Source of the DNA: Rhynchopus sp. YZ270_cl-10
Taxonomy: Eukaryota; Euglenozoa; Diplonemea; Diplonemida; Diplonemidae
DNA: 64,000 bases
NCBI GenBank assembly: GCA_964035575.1
Contig: OZ037921.1
Span: 578,501-642,500 of the forward strand
Reading direction: 5' to 3'
The notes beneath the pieces are model-generated. The model was not told the DNA's origin. It did not search any database and saw only the letters and a program-made list of their open reading frames with translations. This document shows positions 39,432 to 48,312 of this stretch, one piece after another. Within the stretch, counting starts at the first letter, position 1, and every line of letters starts with the position of its first letter. A program made the position numbers and the translations under genes.

Positions 39432-42400
39432 CCGAGGTGAGCAATAGGTATGAATAAAAGTCAAAAAACGGCGGGGAGGAGGGGGGACTTTTTTTTTTCA
39501 AGGCATACATGAGGTTGGGGGATGGTTTCGTTCATAAAAAATACTTAAAAAATGAAGGGGGGAAATGTAAAAAAAGGGTAATAAAAAAGGTCCGGCAGGG
39601 CAGTATTCAATACACACAAGCCAGTAAACGCGCATGTGCCCACTAAAGGAGTTGCAACTGTCTTCTGTGTGGGGAGTTTAAAAACACTCTGTCCAATTTT
39701 GTGAATGGGGCACCGTTTTTTCTCCCTAGGAATCCCTGGGAGTTGTGACAAAACAGCATAACCTCAAAAACGGACAACAAAAAAACTCAGGGCAGAGTAA
39801 AATAATGTTTTGTTTCCCCCAGAAAGGCATCTGTGGCTTTGCACAGAGTCATTTCCTCTTAGAGGGTAGGGAGTACCAGGTGAGGCATGCAGTACAGTTC
39901 AAATGCTCTGACATGCCACATGAATCTGATTTCTTCTCAGAAAGCTATTGCAGTGAAACATAGGCACCTTTTTTTTTTTTGGATGGACACCCAACGCCGT
40001 TCAAAAAGGTTTTGTAATACGACCCGAATCCTACAAAAAAGAAAACAAAGTCGATTACTAGTAACCTACCAACACTTCACGGTGTATGCAGGACACATGA
40101 AGAAAGAGACCTGGAAAGTGCAAACACCTCACCGTTCAGTTCGGCGGACGCAGACATTAATTCTTCGGTCATCGAACCCCAAAAGAAAAGTTTGCAACAA
40201 GATGACCCGAAGCCTCTGTGTATAATCACCCATATCACGGCAAAAAAAAAAAAGCTTTTGGCATGATGTGTATAAGATTGGTAAACTTTCTTTTTAAAAA
40301 AAAAACTATAAGAAAGAGTCTTATGCAAAAACCCCCCTGTCCCTCTGCGCTCGTTTATAAAACGATAACGAAAACTGGGGAGGGGGGAGCAGAAGGCTCA
40401 ATTTGATTGGTGTTACAAAAAAAAGGGGGGTATTTGGGAGGGAAGGTCTCTGTGGTTTTTACTACAGAATGATGCAATATTTGCAATTTAAAAAAAAAAA
40501 ACCGCAAAAAGCGCGTGGTCTCTTTTCTTCTTATTGAGAAGAGGGGGGATGCTGCAGTTATTACACTACACTGGTTGGAATGTGTCTTTTTTGTATCGAC
40601 AATCACGTTATACCTACTGGAAAAACGATCAGTACTCAATGTCGGCCGAAGCCTATGTACTACAGAAGGTTTTTTTTTTCCTTCTTTGTGTCGACAATCG
40701 CCTAAGAACCAACAGGCTAATAGGGTTTGTACTCAATGTTGGCAGAAGCCTTTTTTTTCTTTTGCATTTTTACCCAAATACTCTTTGGCATGCAAAATCC
40801 CCTCATACCAGTTGAGGGGGAGGCAGAGATGAAGATAGAAAAAAAAAAAAGTTTGGTCAGATGATCCTAAGCCTCTCGTGTTCAGGCACCTCATCGAAAA
40901 GCCCGTTGATGGAAAGATGACTGGGGGTTTCAACTATTCTTTTATAAAGCAAAGATACAGTCTCAACCAGTCTGAGCTTTTTTTCCAGAAACAAAATAAA
41001 CTACTCAATGGATGCGCACTGCGCGCACATATCTTCAGACATGAACTTGACAACCGTTGGGAGGGGGCGGGGGGGAGAGAGAAAGAGAGGAACACGACGG
41101 ACTAGTCAGAGGGACTACTAATGGAACTACTAGCCGTAACAACTAGGTGCTAAACTGGTGGTGTTACTGTAACAATACTCGTAAAACACTAGTCATTTAG
41201 ACCGGTAGCACTACTAGTAGTCCTCCTGACTAGTCCACCGCGACAATACTACGTGGGTCCTTCGATACGATGGCATTTTGTTGCCATCATATTTGGAGCG
41301 CCACTTCCCTTGACTTCAGGGGATGTGTTTTCGGGGGGTGGGGGGGGAATGCAAAACAAGCGGGAAGACGTCAATTCGCAACCCAATGCCATACTAAAGG
41401 GGTGGGAGCTGGGGGGTCGATACAATGAGGTGGGGTGACGGGACACAGGTGTGTCTCGTTATTTTTTTAGTTTTCTTTTTATTTTTCTTCCCCTTTTTGT
41501 TGGGAGTTATACAAAGGTGTGTTTCTCTCTTTTCAAGACCAGAAGAGCAATATGCCAACTGACAAAAATTGATGACGCAATAATTTAAAAAAAAAAAGTG
41601 AACTGGGTCGGATCTACCGTTTTAAAACTATGTTGTAACCAAAAAATGGGTCAAATTTTCAACATTAGTGCACGGTTTTACCCTCAAAATTACCAATACC
41701 CATTGCGTTGGTACCCAAAAATCCACGGGTGTGAACGCAAATGGGTCGGATAATACTGTAAATTCCAACAGAGTGGGTTCTGTACTCAATGTCACCCCGA
41801 AAGGACTAGGATACTTCCCACACCTTTTACGAATGACTCACAGTGACTAAACACCACTTCGCATTGGGTAAACGAATGCACGGCATTCTGAATACCCACT
41901 GCCACCTTTTTTTTAAAGGAAAATGCAGTTGTTTTGGGTGCTGACACCTCTCAGGCACCCAAAGGAAATTGGTTAAAAACTTCGACTATCGAGACAAAAA
42001 AATAGAACTGGAAAGATGAATGCGCCTCTGATGCACACACATCTAAAAAAAAAGTTAGTAAGATGAACCTAAGCCTCGTGTGTATAGTCACCTTTAACCT
42101 TCGTACAAAAAAAAAAAAAAAAAATCAGTGAACTCACCCTCCAACATAGTGTGTCAGCACACTTCGCTTTCGGGCGTGCCTTAGAACCTTTGCAAAGCAG
42201 TCCACGCTTGTCTTGAATGAAAGACACGTACCTCTGAAAAAAGGCTTCGTTTTAGAATCGCGTCGACAGCCATGTGGCAAAGGTTTAACAAAAGTGGGCG
42301 TTCAAAGGTGCACGTTCTGTGCAGAGAACAGAAAGTGCATACGCGGATGTACCGCTCACATCACTCCCTGTCATGAAAGGGCTAATGCCTCTTACACACT

Positions 42401-43357
42401 GTCTCTCTGCCATCGAACAGCAACAAAACAGGACGGTACAGGTACACCACGTTCCCCACCGCTCTCAAAAGAGGGTCGTGAGAGCAAAAAACGTTGAGGG
42501 ATTTAAAAAAGGTTTGACTTGAAATACAAAAGCCCGTGGCAGTGTACCTTTGGTGCACGACCGGGTGTACCTTGGGCAGACCCAATCATGCAGTCCTACA
42601 TCCGTTTTCGAGGTTAATATCTGATACAAAAAAGTAAGGCGAACCTAAGCCGTGTTCAGTCACCTAAAAAGAAACTCAAAATAATGAAGCTTTCAAGGGC
42701 ATCATAACAGAAAAGCGGATGCAAAAAAGATAACACTTTTTTTCGCTACAAACACCTCGAAAGAAAGCCTCAAAGGCAAATGCACCTCTTTCAAGCTCTC
42801 TTTTAGTAAATGGTGTCTGTCGGCACACAAACGGGTATACAAAATAAAATGGGGGGTTAAGGAAGCAGGGGGGGGGGGGGAAAACGAGGATGCTTTGGCA
42901 GATTTGTGTGCACAACCTCGTGTTGATAAAGCCAAGTGTCTGATATGTGAATTACACGCTTACAAAACGTGTGTAAATTCTTTTTTTCTGTTCGTTCACT
43001 GCAATCACAAAAAGATGTCAAAAAAGAAAAATGCGCTGCTGAAGGGGGGGAAGCAACGCAATCGTAATAACTATTTTTTTTTTAAACTGGGTTCAAGGTA
43101 CACGAACGGTGTCCCCTTAGATGAGTACAACCGTTCAAAAAAAAAAAGGCGGTAAATTGCTTAATTTTACACCCATGCGTTCTTTTTTTTTCCCCAGGAA
43201 AACTTTTCCTGTGACAAAAAAAAACTTACAATGGGTTTCAAAAAACTCGAAGTGATGAATGTACACAATACACACATCCATTAACACCAAAATGGGGGTT
43301 CAACACCCCTCCCCATATTTCTCCCTCCCCCCCATTATTTTTCCAAAAAAAAAAAAA
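39432..43357. other. 3.9-kb intergenic repeat region
   Basis: No firm gene. Modules at 40195-40232, 40852-40893, 42010-42043, 42054-42095 and 42627-42665 are hairpin-family copies. 40630-40665, 40726-40750 and 41770-41795 share GTACTCAATGT. 42515-42560 shares AATACAAAAGCCC..GTGTACC with 2265 and 3635. At 39821-39879 an exon-like block (CCCCCAG before, GTGAGG after) and at 42213-42497 a Cys-rich frame (RCTFCAENRKCIRGC) are possible gene pieces, unproven. Confidence 0.5.
41099..41236. mobile_element. 138-bp TIR mini-element (GGACTAGTCAG)
   Basis: The left end GGACTAGTCAGAGGGACTAC pairs with the right end GTAGTCCTCCTGACTAGTCC. The interior is tiled with ACTAGTC-type half-palindromes. The target duplication is not clear. 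Confidence 0.7.
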
Positions 43358-45448
43358 CTAAATACAGCAACTATCATGGGCATCCCAGATGCTATTGTGG
43401 TATAGCTCATTGATGAGCCATTGCGCGAATTGGATGCAGAGGAGGTCGCCACTTATGAGGAAGGGGATGCAGTAGCTTGCGATGTCTGAAAGCGATATTC
43501 GGATGTTCAGTTTGGCAGCTAGCGGGCGGGTACAGAACGCCACCCAGGAGGAGCCACTACCGGCTGCGATTGCACCACGCGAATGCACCACGTGAACATT
43601 AATCATTGCAAGCAACATGAACACATTGAACTGCACATCGGGCATACTGTGCAACCCTTCATACCCCGACTCCTCTACACAAGAAAGCACCGCAGACATG
43701 AACCGCGAATTATGCGCCATATACACCGCCACGTCTCTGTCCAACGCCAGATTCGACATCAACCCCGTCAACGACGCGTACAGCTTCCTCACATAGATCG
43801 CACGGTTCGCGGCACTCTCCCTATGTGTCGTCCAATCGAGCCTCTCCCGCTCTTCTGCGTCCCCTTTCCCGCTGACGTAGAGCTGCTCCAAATGGCTGAC
43901 CGAAGTGGAAATAATCTTTTTCGCCTTAACAAGCGACATACTAAGAGGTACTCCCCATCTTGTTTCGGAGGTTGCCCACAAAATGTCGGAGGCGAGACAC
44001 CGCATTCTTGGTGTAGTGTACGCGGAGGAGAAGACCTGGAGTACGGAGGACAGTGCAGAGCGGGAGAGCCATGGGCAGGCCTCGACGTCGCTTGCGGTCA
44101 TCAGGGAGCGTGCGGATTTGAGACAGCTGCAGAGCATTTCGTACTGATAGGAAGAGGTTGGTGTGGAGGTGCAGGCAACGTCGCTGAAGGTATCTTCCAA
44201 AGCATAGCCAAGACAGCGGTGCCGGTCGTGAAATGATTTGACCTCGAGACGTACCGTAGTGTCCTCATGCTTCAACGCATCAAGCGAAAACCTGCAAGAC
44301 CCAACAGCACCTCCGCCAGAAACCCTCGACAGCGATACCTTCTTATGGCAAAGCCCGTCTGCGCTGAACAAACAGAACTTTATGTAGTAAAACATCACCC
44401 CAGGTGCGGAGGTTTTCACCAAAAGCGATGCGGTGCTGTCTGTGGTGCTGAGGCGCTTCAGCACTGAGGTGAGGGTCAGGCTTTCTGTCAGGTCTGCTGT
44501 TTCGAACCCTTCTACGTTAGTGTTTCGTCGGATATTCGCCCCACACATATGAATCAACATAGCGCTCGGGAGTACAAAGCAGAGACGCTCATTTCTGATA
44601 AACTGTGTAATCTTGAACCCTGAAAGCACATCCGATGGTAGCATAGTTACGTCCAGCTCTATCACCAAATCCTTTCTTTCCACTTGCGAATATCGACTTG
44701 ACGCAAACAACGAAGCATCATTACCCACACCTGTCTGCACTTTGTACAACACCCTAGAACACTTCCTCGACGCAAACAACCCTGCCACCGCAAACTTCGA
44801 CCCCAACACAGCCACCGTAAAGAACGCCGACACATTCTCACACAAACTCGCCTCCCCAAGAGACAGCCCTATATACGCCTCTTCAACCCCTCTCGCTGTT
44901 GTCGGAAGCAGACTCAGCTTCCATCGTACCCCATCAAGCATAAACTCTCTCCCGACACCTCCCCTTTGTATCATTGAGTTTACATTGCACCGCAACGTTA
45001 AAAGCCCTGATATCTCCGAACGCAGTCGTTTTGTAAGTTTAAATTGTTGAACGTAACGGAGAAGGGTTAATTTCCATGGTAATGCATGGATGAAGGAAGG
45101 AGGGATTTCCCAGTCAAGCTGTGTGGCATTGCGGTAGGCGAGGGTACGCCAAGCGGAGGTACCGTCAATAGCGTGTTTGAGGGCACGGCAGGAAAGCTCT
45201 GCGGATTGGATGCCATTGAGGTCTAAATATGCGACGATAACGGCTAAGAGGTCTTCTGAGATGTGATGCAGCAGGCCTACTCTTGGGAAAGGGCTCCGTG
45301 CTGTAGCTGTGCACCGTGACGGCGGCGGTGACGACGAGAACGACCGAATAGACGACAGAGCCCAGCTCTCTGACGGCGACACACTGCGGTCGTCCCCTTC
45401 ATGATGGCGGTATTGTGAGCATTGGAGATACGCCTTTCCACTGTGCAT
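43358..45448 (-). CDS. F-box protein, 696 aa
   Basis: Residues about 58-106 form an F-box: HHISEDLLAVIVAYLDLNGI followed by AELSCRALKHAID and SAWRTLAYRN. F-box proteins recruit substrates to SCF ubiquitin ligases through Skp1. The rest is not a known repeat by eye. Residues 107-300 are mixed, and residues about 430-690 are helical with hydrophobic segments, possibly an armadillo-like substrate platform (LQVFSSAYTTPRMRCLASDI, FNVFMLLAMINVHVV). The 5' leader shows TTAACAG 12 nt upstream of the ATG at 45448, a plausible acceptor. The N-terminal 50 residues are Ser/Arg-rich. The substrate is unknown. Confidence 0.7.
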   Translation of the reverse strand: MHSGKAYLQCSQYRHHEGDDRSVSPSESWALSSIRSFSSSPPPSRCTATARSPFPRVGLLHHISEDLLAVIVAYLDLNGIQSAELSCRALKHAIDGTSAWRTLAYRNATQLDWEIPPSFIHALPWKLTLLRYVQQFKLTKRLRSEISGLLTLRCNVNSMIQRGGVGREFMLDGVRWKLSLLPTTARGVEEAYIGLSLGEASLCENVSAFFTVAVLGSKFAVAGLFASRKCSRVLYKVQTGVGNDASLFASSRYSQVERKDLVIELDVTMLPSDVLSGFKITQFIRNERLCFVLPSAMLIHMCGANIRRNTNVEGFETADLTESLTLTSVLKRLSTTDSTASLLVKTSAPGVMFYYIKFCLFSADGLCHKKVSLSRVSGGGAVGSCRFSLDALKHEDTTVRLEVKSFHDRHRCLGYALEDTFSDVACTSTPTSSYQYEMLCSCLKSARSLMTASDVEACPWLSRSALSSVLQVFSSAYTTPRMRCLASDILWATSETRWGVPLSMSLVKAKKIISTSVSHLEQLYVSGKGDAEERERLDWTTHRESAANRAIYVRKLYASLTGLMSNLALDRDVAVYMAHNSRFMSAVLSCVEESGYEGLHSMPDVQFNVFMLLAMINVHVVHSRGAIAAGSGSSWVAFCTRPLAAKLNIRISLSDIASYCIPFLISGDLLCIQFAQWLINELYHNSIWDAHDSCCI

Positions 45449-45951
45449 ATGGTATTTCCTCTGTTAAGATATGGAATAAAAGATGTCCCTTTTTTGCGTA
45501 AAATGGTGTCAAAAAAAAGGCCTTTTTTTTTCAGAACAGACTGGGAAATATTGGAGGGGAGGGGTGGGGTGGTAAGGAGGAAATCTATGGGGAGGGGATA
45601 GGGAGAAACCCTAGGGAAGGATTGTATCCTCAAATCCCGCCTGTCACAACAAGCGGAGGAGAACACACAGCGAATCTATTTATTTTTGAGAAAATAGAGG
45701 GCGTTTTTTCCCTCTTTTAAAAAAATTCTAAGGTGCAGGTTGCACCTTTTGGTCTTCCTTGAAATTATTTTTTGATTTAGACTGTTACTAATGAATCATC
45801 AACCAACCTTGTTTAGACACCATCCTTCTGCAAACGGTCTACATATTGCGTTTATCCCTAGTGCCCATTAGGTGGGTGGTTGTTTTCAAGAAAACACATA
45901 AATCTTCGTGTCAGAGGCTTTGCTAACGTCTTTCTCTCTCTCTCTCTCTTA
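45449..45951. other. Short intergenic spacer
   Basis: Between the SUMO-like-domain gene (3' end) and the F-box gene (5' end). It contains a GGTGCAGGTTGCACC palindrome near 45733 and a (CT)n run at 45934-45950. No gene. Confidence 0.7.
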
Positions 45952-46710
45952 TCACACCGCGAACGGTTGTGCTGTGTATTTTGCTATTAACGCATCAATG
46001 CTGTCGTTTGTGGTGTTGATGTGCTCTGTCAACTTCCCTCGGGTATCATCGCTTGACACCCTTGCCGTTTTCTCTTGACTCAGCTGGTCGGCATGAGAAT
46101 CTACCCTCCACTTCAACACATCAAGGTGCCCCAACGCTTCCTTCAGCTCCACCTGCAGCGACACAATCGACTGTGTATCACCCGAACCACTGTCAACCGA
46201 TATTGCGGAATGTCGCTCCACACCTCGCCCCTCTTCGATATACTCAGCAAAGTCAACCTGAAGGACGTTCAGTGTTTGCCCGACGTTCATCCCAACCTCG
46301 ATTGGGGTGTGCGCTAGCTGCACTTCTCTGCCGTTGAAGTAGATACGCCAGTCTGCGTAGCGCTGGAGGTGGCTGCGGTCGGAGAGTGAGTCGAGAATGC
46401 ATTCGATCTCCTCTGCAACTCTTGCGCCAAGGTTGTGCAACGGTCGTGCTGCGTCTGTACGAAGCTGGAGCGGTGCCTGCGGTGGATGCCCTGCTATCCC
46501 CGGCACCACAACCTGGCAAAGAACGAACGAAGGAGGCCCCCCTGGTGACGTGCTCGCCTCGCGTGCCGGAGCATGCCGCCTCCCAACAAATCTGCTTGTG
46601 ACAGCTGGCGGTGTCGCATGCTGTTTGATTGGTGTATTGTCAAACAACCTCCTCTGCGCTCCTGCCACCCCCTTCCTCGTCCCAGCGCTTGCAGCCCGTC
46701 TTCTTTTCAT
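45952..46710 (-). CDS. SUMO-like (Rad60-SLD-like) domain protein, 252 aa
   Basis: Residues about 63-152 look like a ubiquitin fold of the SUMO/Rad60-SLD type. The clearest part is WRIYFNGREVQLAHTPIEVG followed by MNVGQTLNVLQV, which parallels the SUMO strand F-x-G, TP-x-E-x-GM and D-x-I-x-V pattern. There is no terminal di-glycine, so it is a built-in domain, not a conjugated modifier. Residues 1-60 are basic and Pro/Thr-rich; residues about 180-240 form a charged coiled coil. Such proteins usually act in SUMO-pathway or DNA-repair scaffolds; that is inference. The ATG at 46710 follows a long CT tract with no AG between. Confidence 0.55.
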   Translation of the reverse strand: MKRRRAASAGTRKGVAGAQRRLFDNTPIKQHATPPAVTSRFVGRRHAPAREASTSPGGPPSFVLCQVVVPGIAGHPPQAPLQLRTDAARPLHNLGARVAEEIECILDSLSDRSHLQRYADWRIYFNGREVQLAHTPIEVGMNVGQTLNVLQVDFAEYIEEGRGVERHSAISVDSGSGDTQSIVSLQVELKEALGHLDVLKWRVDSHADQLSQEKTARVSSDDTRGKLTEHINTTNDSIDALIAKYTAQPFAV

Positions 46711-46859
46711 TGTGTAGGGGAGGGGAAGGGGGAGAGAGAGGAGGGCTAGAAATGGGGGGGGTGAAAGGTGGAGGGGTGGGTGGGGGGGGGGTGGTGAGGA
46801 GAGAAAAAATAGTGCTTTTTTGGTAAAATCGGGTACAAAAAAAAAATACAAAGAATATA

Positions 46860-48206
46860 CATAGCGCTCTAATTAGAGTATTAGGGTATAATTAGAGTCT
46901 GGGATTTTGGGCCAAGTCAGTTAGAGTCCAGTTAGAGTATAATTAGAGTCGCTTTTCTTCAATTAGACTATAATTAGAGTGCAGTTAGAGCATAATTAGA
47001 CTCTAACTACACTCTAATTATAGTCTAATTAGAGTAAAACAACAGGCTTCTTGTAGGTGCAAACGCCGTAAGGAACCGGTTCCCCTAAGGTTCCTCTGTA
47101 GGACCCAGGTGCCCAGATACCCACATAGCTGAAAATAAGACTTGGGGAACCGAGTTCTCAGCCGGACTGGGACACAATATGTGAAGGCGCTGTGGTCCGC
47201 CTGAAAGCGGGTCGGGGACCCGGTCGCGGGAGGGTGGGGGCCTAGTCCTAGTCCTACTGTACCTAGTACCCAGTACCGGGACTCGGGACCCGGCTTATTC
47301 TCAGCTATGGGCACCCAGGTACTCAGACCCGCGCAGTGGCACATGCCCTCAAGTGTGTGTGCCCCATACATTAGGGAATGCGATGCAAAAACTCTATGTG
47401 CACCTCCGGTGCAACGCCGCAGACAGGCCAAGCAGCGTTGGACTCAGAGGAATGCCTGCTGTGCAGGTATCAAACATGAGAAACTCCCAGCAACAAGGGG
47501 CGCCTTTTGGCGGGCATTATTGAAGGTGTTTGGGGTGCAAAATTTTCTACAAATGTTGATGCGCGGGTACAGAAGTGGTGTCTTGTTCTTTCATCTGTAG
47601 GAATGTAAATATCAATCGAATTTAACTACCACTAAGGGGTCGAAGGGGTAATCCCAGTATCAAAGGCTGTGTTGACGGGAAATCTATAGCGAGCATACGT
47701 TCATTTCAGCCGAAGAAATACTACTTATGAACCCAGGAGAGATCCAAGCCTCGCGTTGAACAACTACCCGCGATCGACAATACCAAAAGAGAATTCATAA
47801 CAAAACAACACTGCCCCATACACACTAAATAGCCATGCTTCAAGTGCATGCCCCTGGGCCAAAATTCCTGTGCTAAAAAGGCAACAAGACCATCCACAAG
47901 GAGTGTGAATTGTGCACTGGTTTTCTGGGGGAACAAACAATATTTTCTTGTGTCTGGTTCTCTGCAAGCAGAGAACAGACTATCTGGATTACAAAGTCGA
48001 ATTTCTTGCACTAGCTATGACCCCTGGGTTGATGGCTATAGCATTGATTGATGTGCCCCTCTTTATTGACCCTCTTATAGGACTCTAATTAGACTCTAAT
48101 TAGAGTCCAGTTAGAGTATTAGAGTTCAGTTAGAGTTTTAAAGACTCTAATTATACTCGAACTGCCGACTCTAATTATCTAGTTAGAGTCTAATTGGAGC
48201 GCTATG
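46860..48206. mobile_element. TIR element with ACTCTAATTAGAGT-tiled ends, 1347 bp
   Basis: The ends CATAGCGCTC and, inverted, the same are flanked by TATA on both sides (TA or TATA duplication). About 170 bp at each end are tiled with the palindrome ACTCTAATTAGAGT and variants. The interior includes a G/C-rich zone (47040-47370) and a 690-bp block that is shared with the element at 60048-62617. No transposase frame. Confidence 0.8.
47373..48060 (+). other. Structured non-coding cargo, copy 1
   Basis: About 690 nt matching 60690-61455 at roughly 80-85 per cent by eye. Reading frames are not conserved between the copies. Stems are: TGCACC-TCC-GGTGCA (47399-47413) becomes TGCACC-TTC-GGTGCA in copy 2; GTTCTC/GAGAAC (47957-47976) becomes GTCCTC/GAGGAC, a compensatory pair change. 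This looks like an RNA or a DNA structural block, not a gene for a protein. Strand is undetermined. Confidence 0.6.
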
Positions 48207-48312
48207 TATAAAAGAAACTTTATCAAACAAAAAGCTACAAAAAAAAAAAATTGAAAATTTGAAGGTGCCTCTCGTGCATACACACAATCTATAAAATGAA
48301 ATAGATTTTTTT

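Noticed and set aside
47721-48051. Short protein frames in the cargo of two TIR elements
   Set aside because: Only the last 20 residues agree between copies; elsewhere the frames shift against each other, so a coding role is not supported.
46860-48206. Group I intron or rRNA fragment in the structured cargo
   Set aside because: The conserved P/Q/R/S core words of group I introns and any known rRNA landmark are missing.
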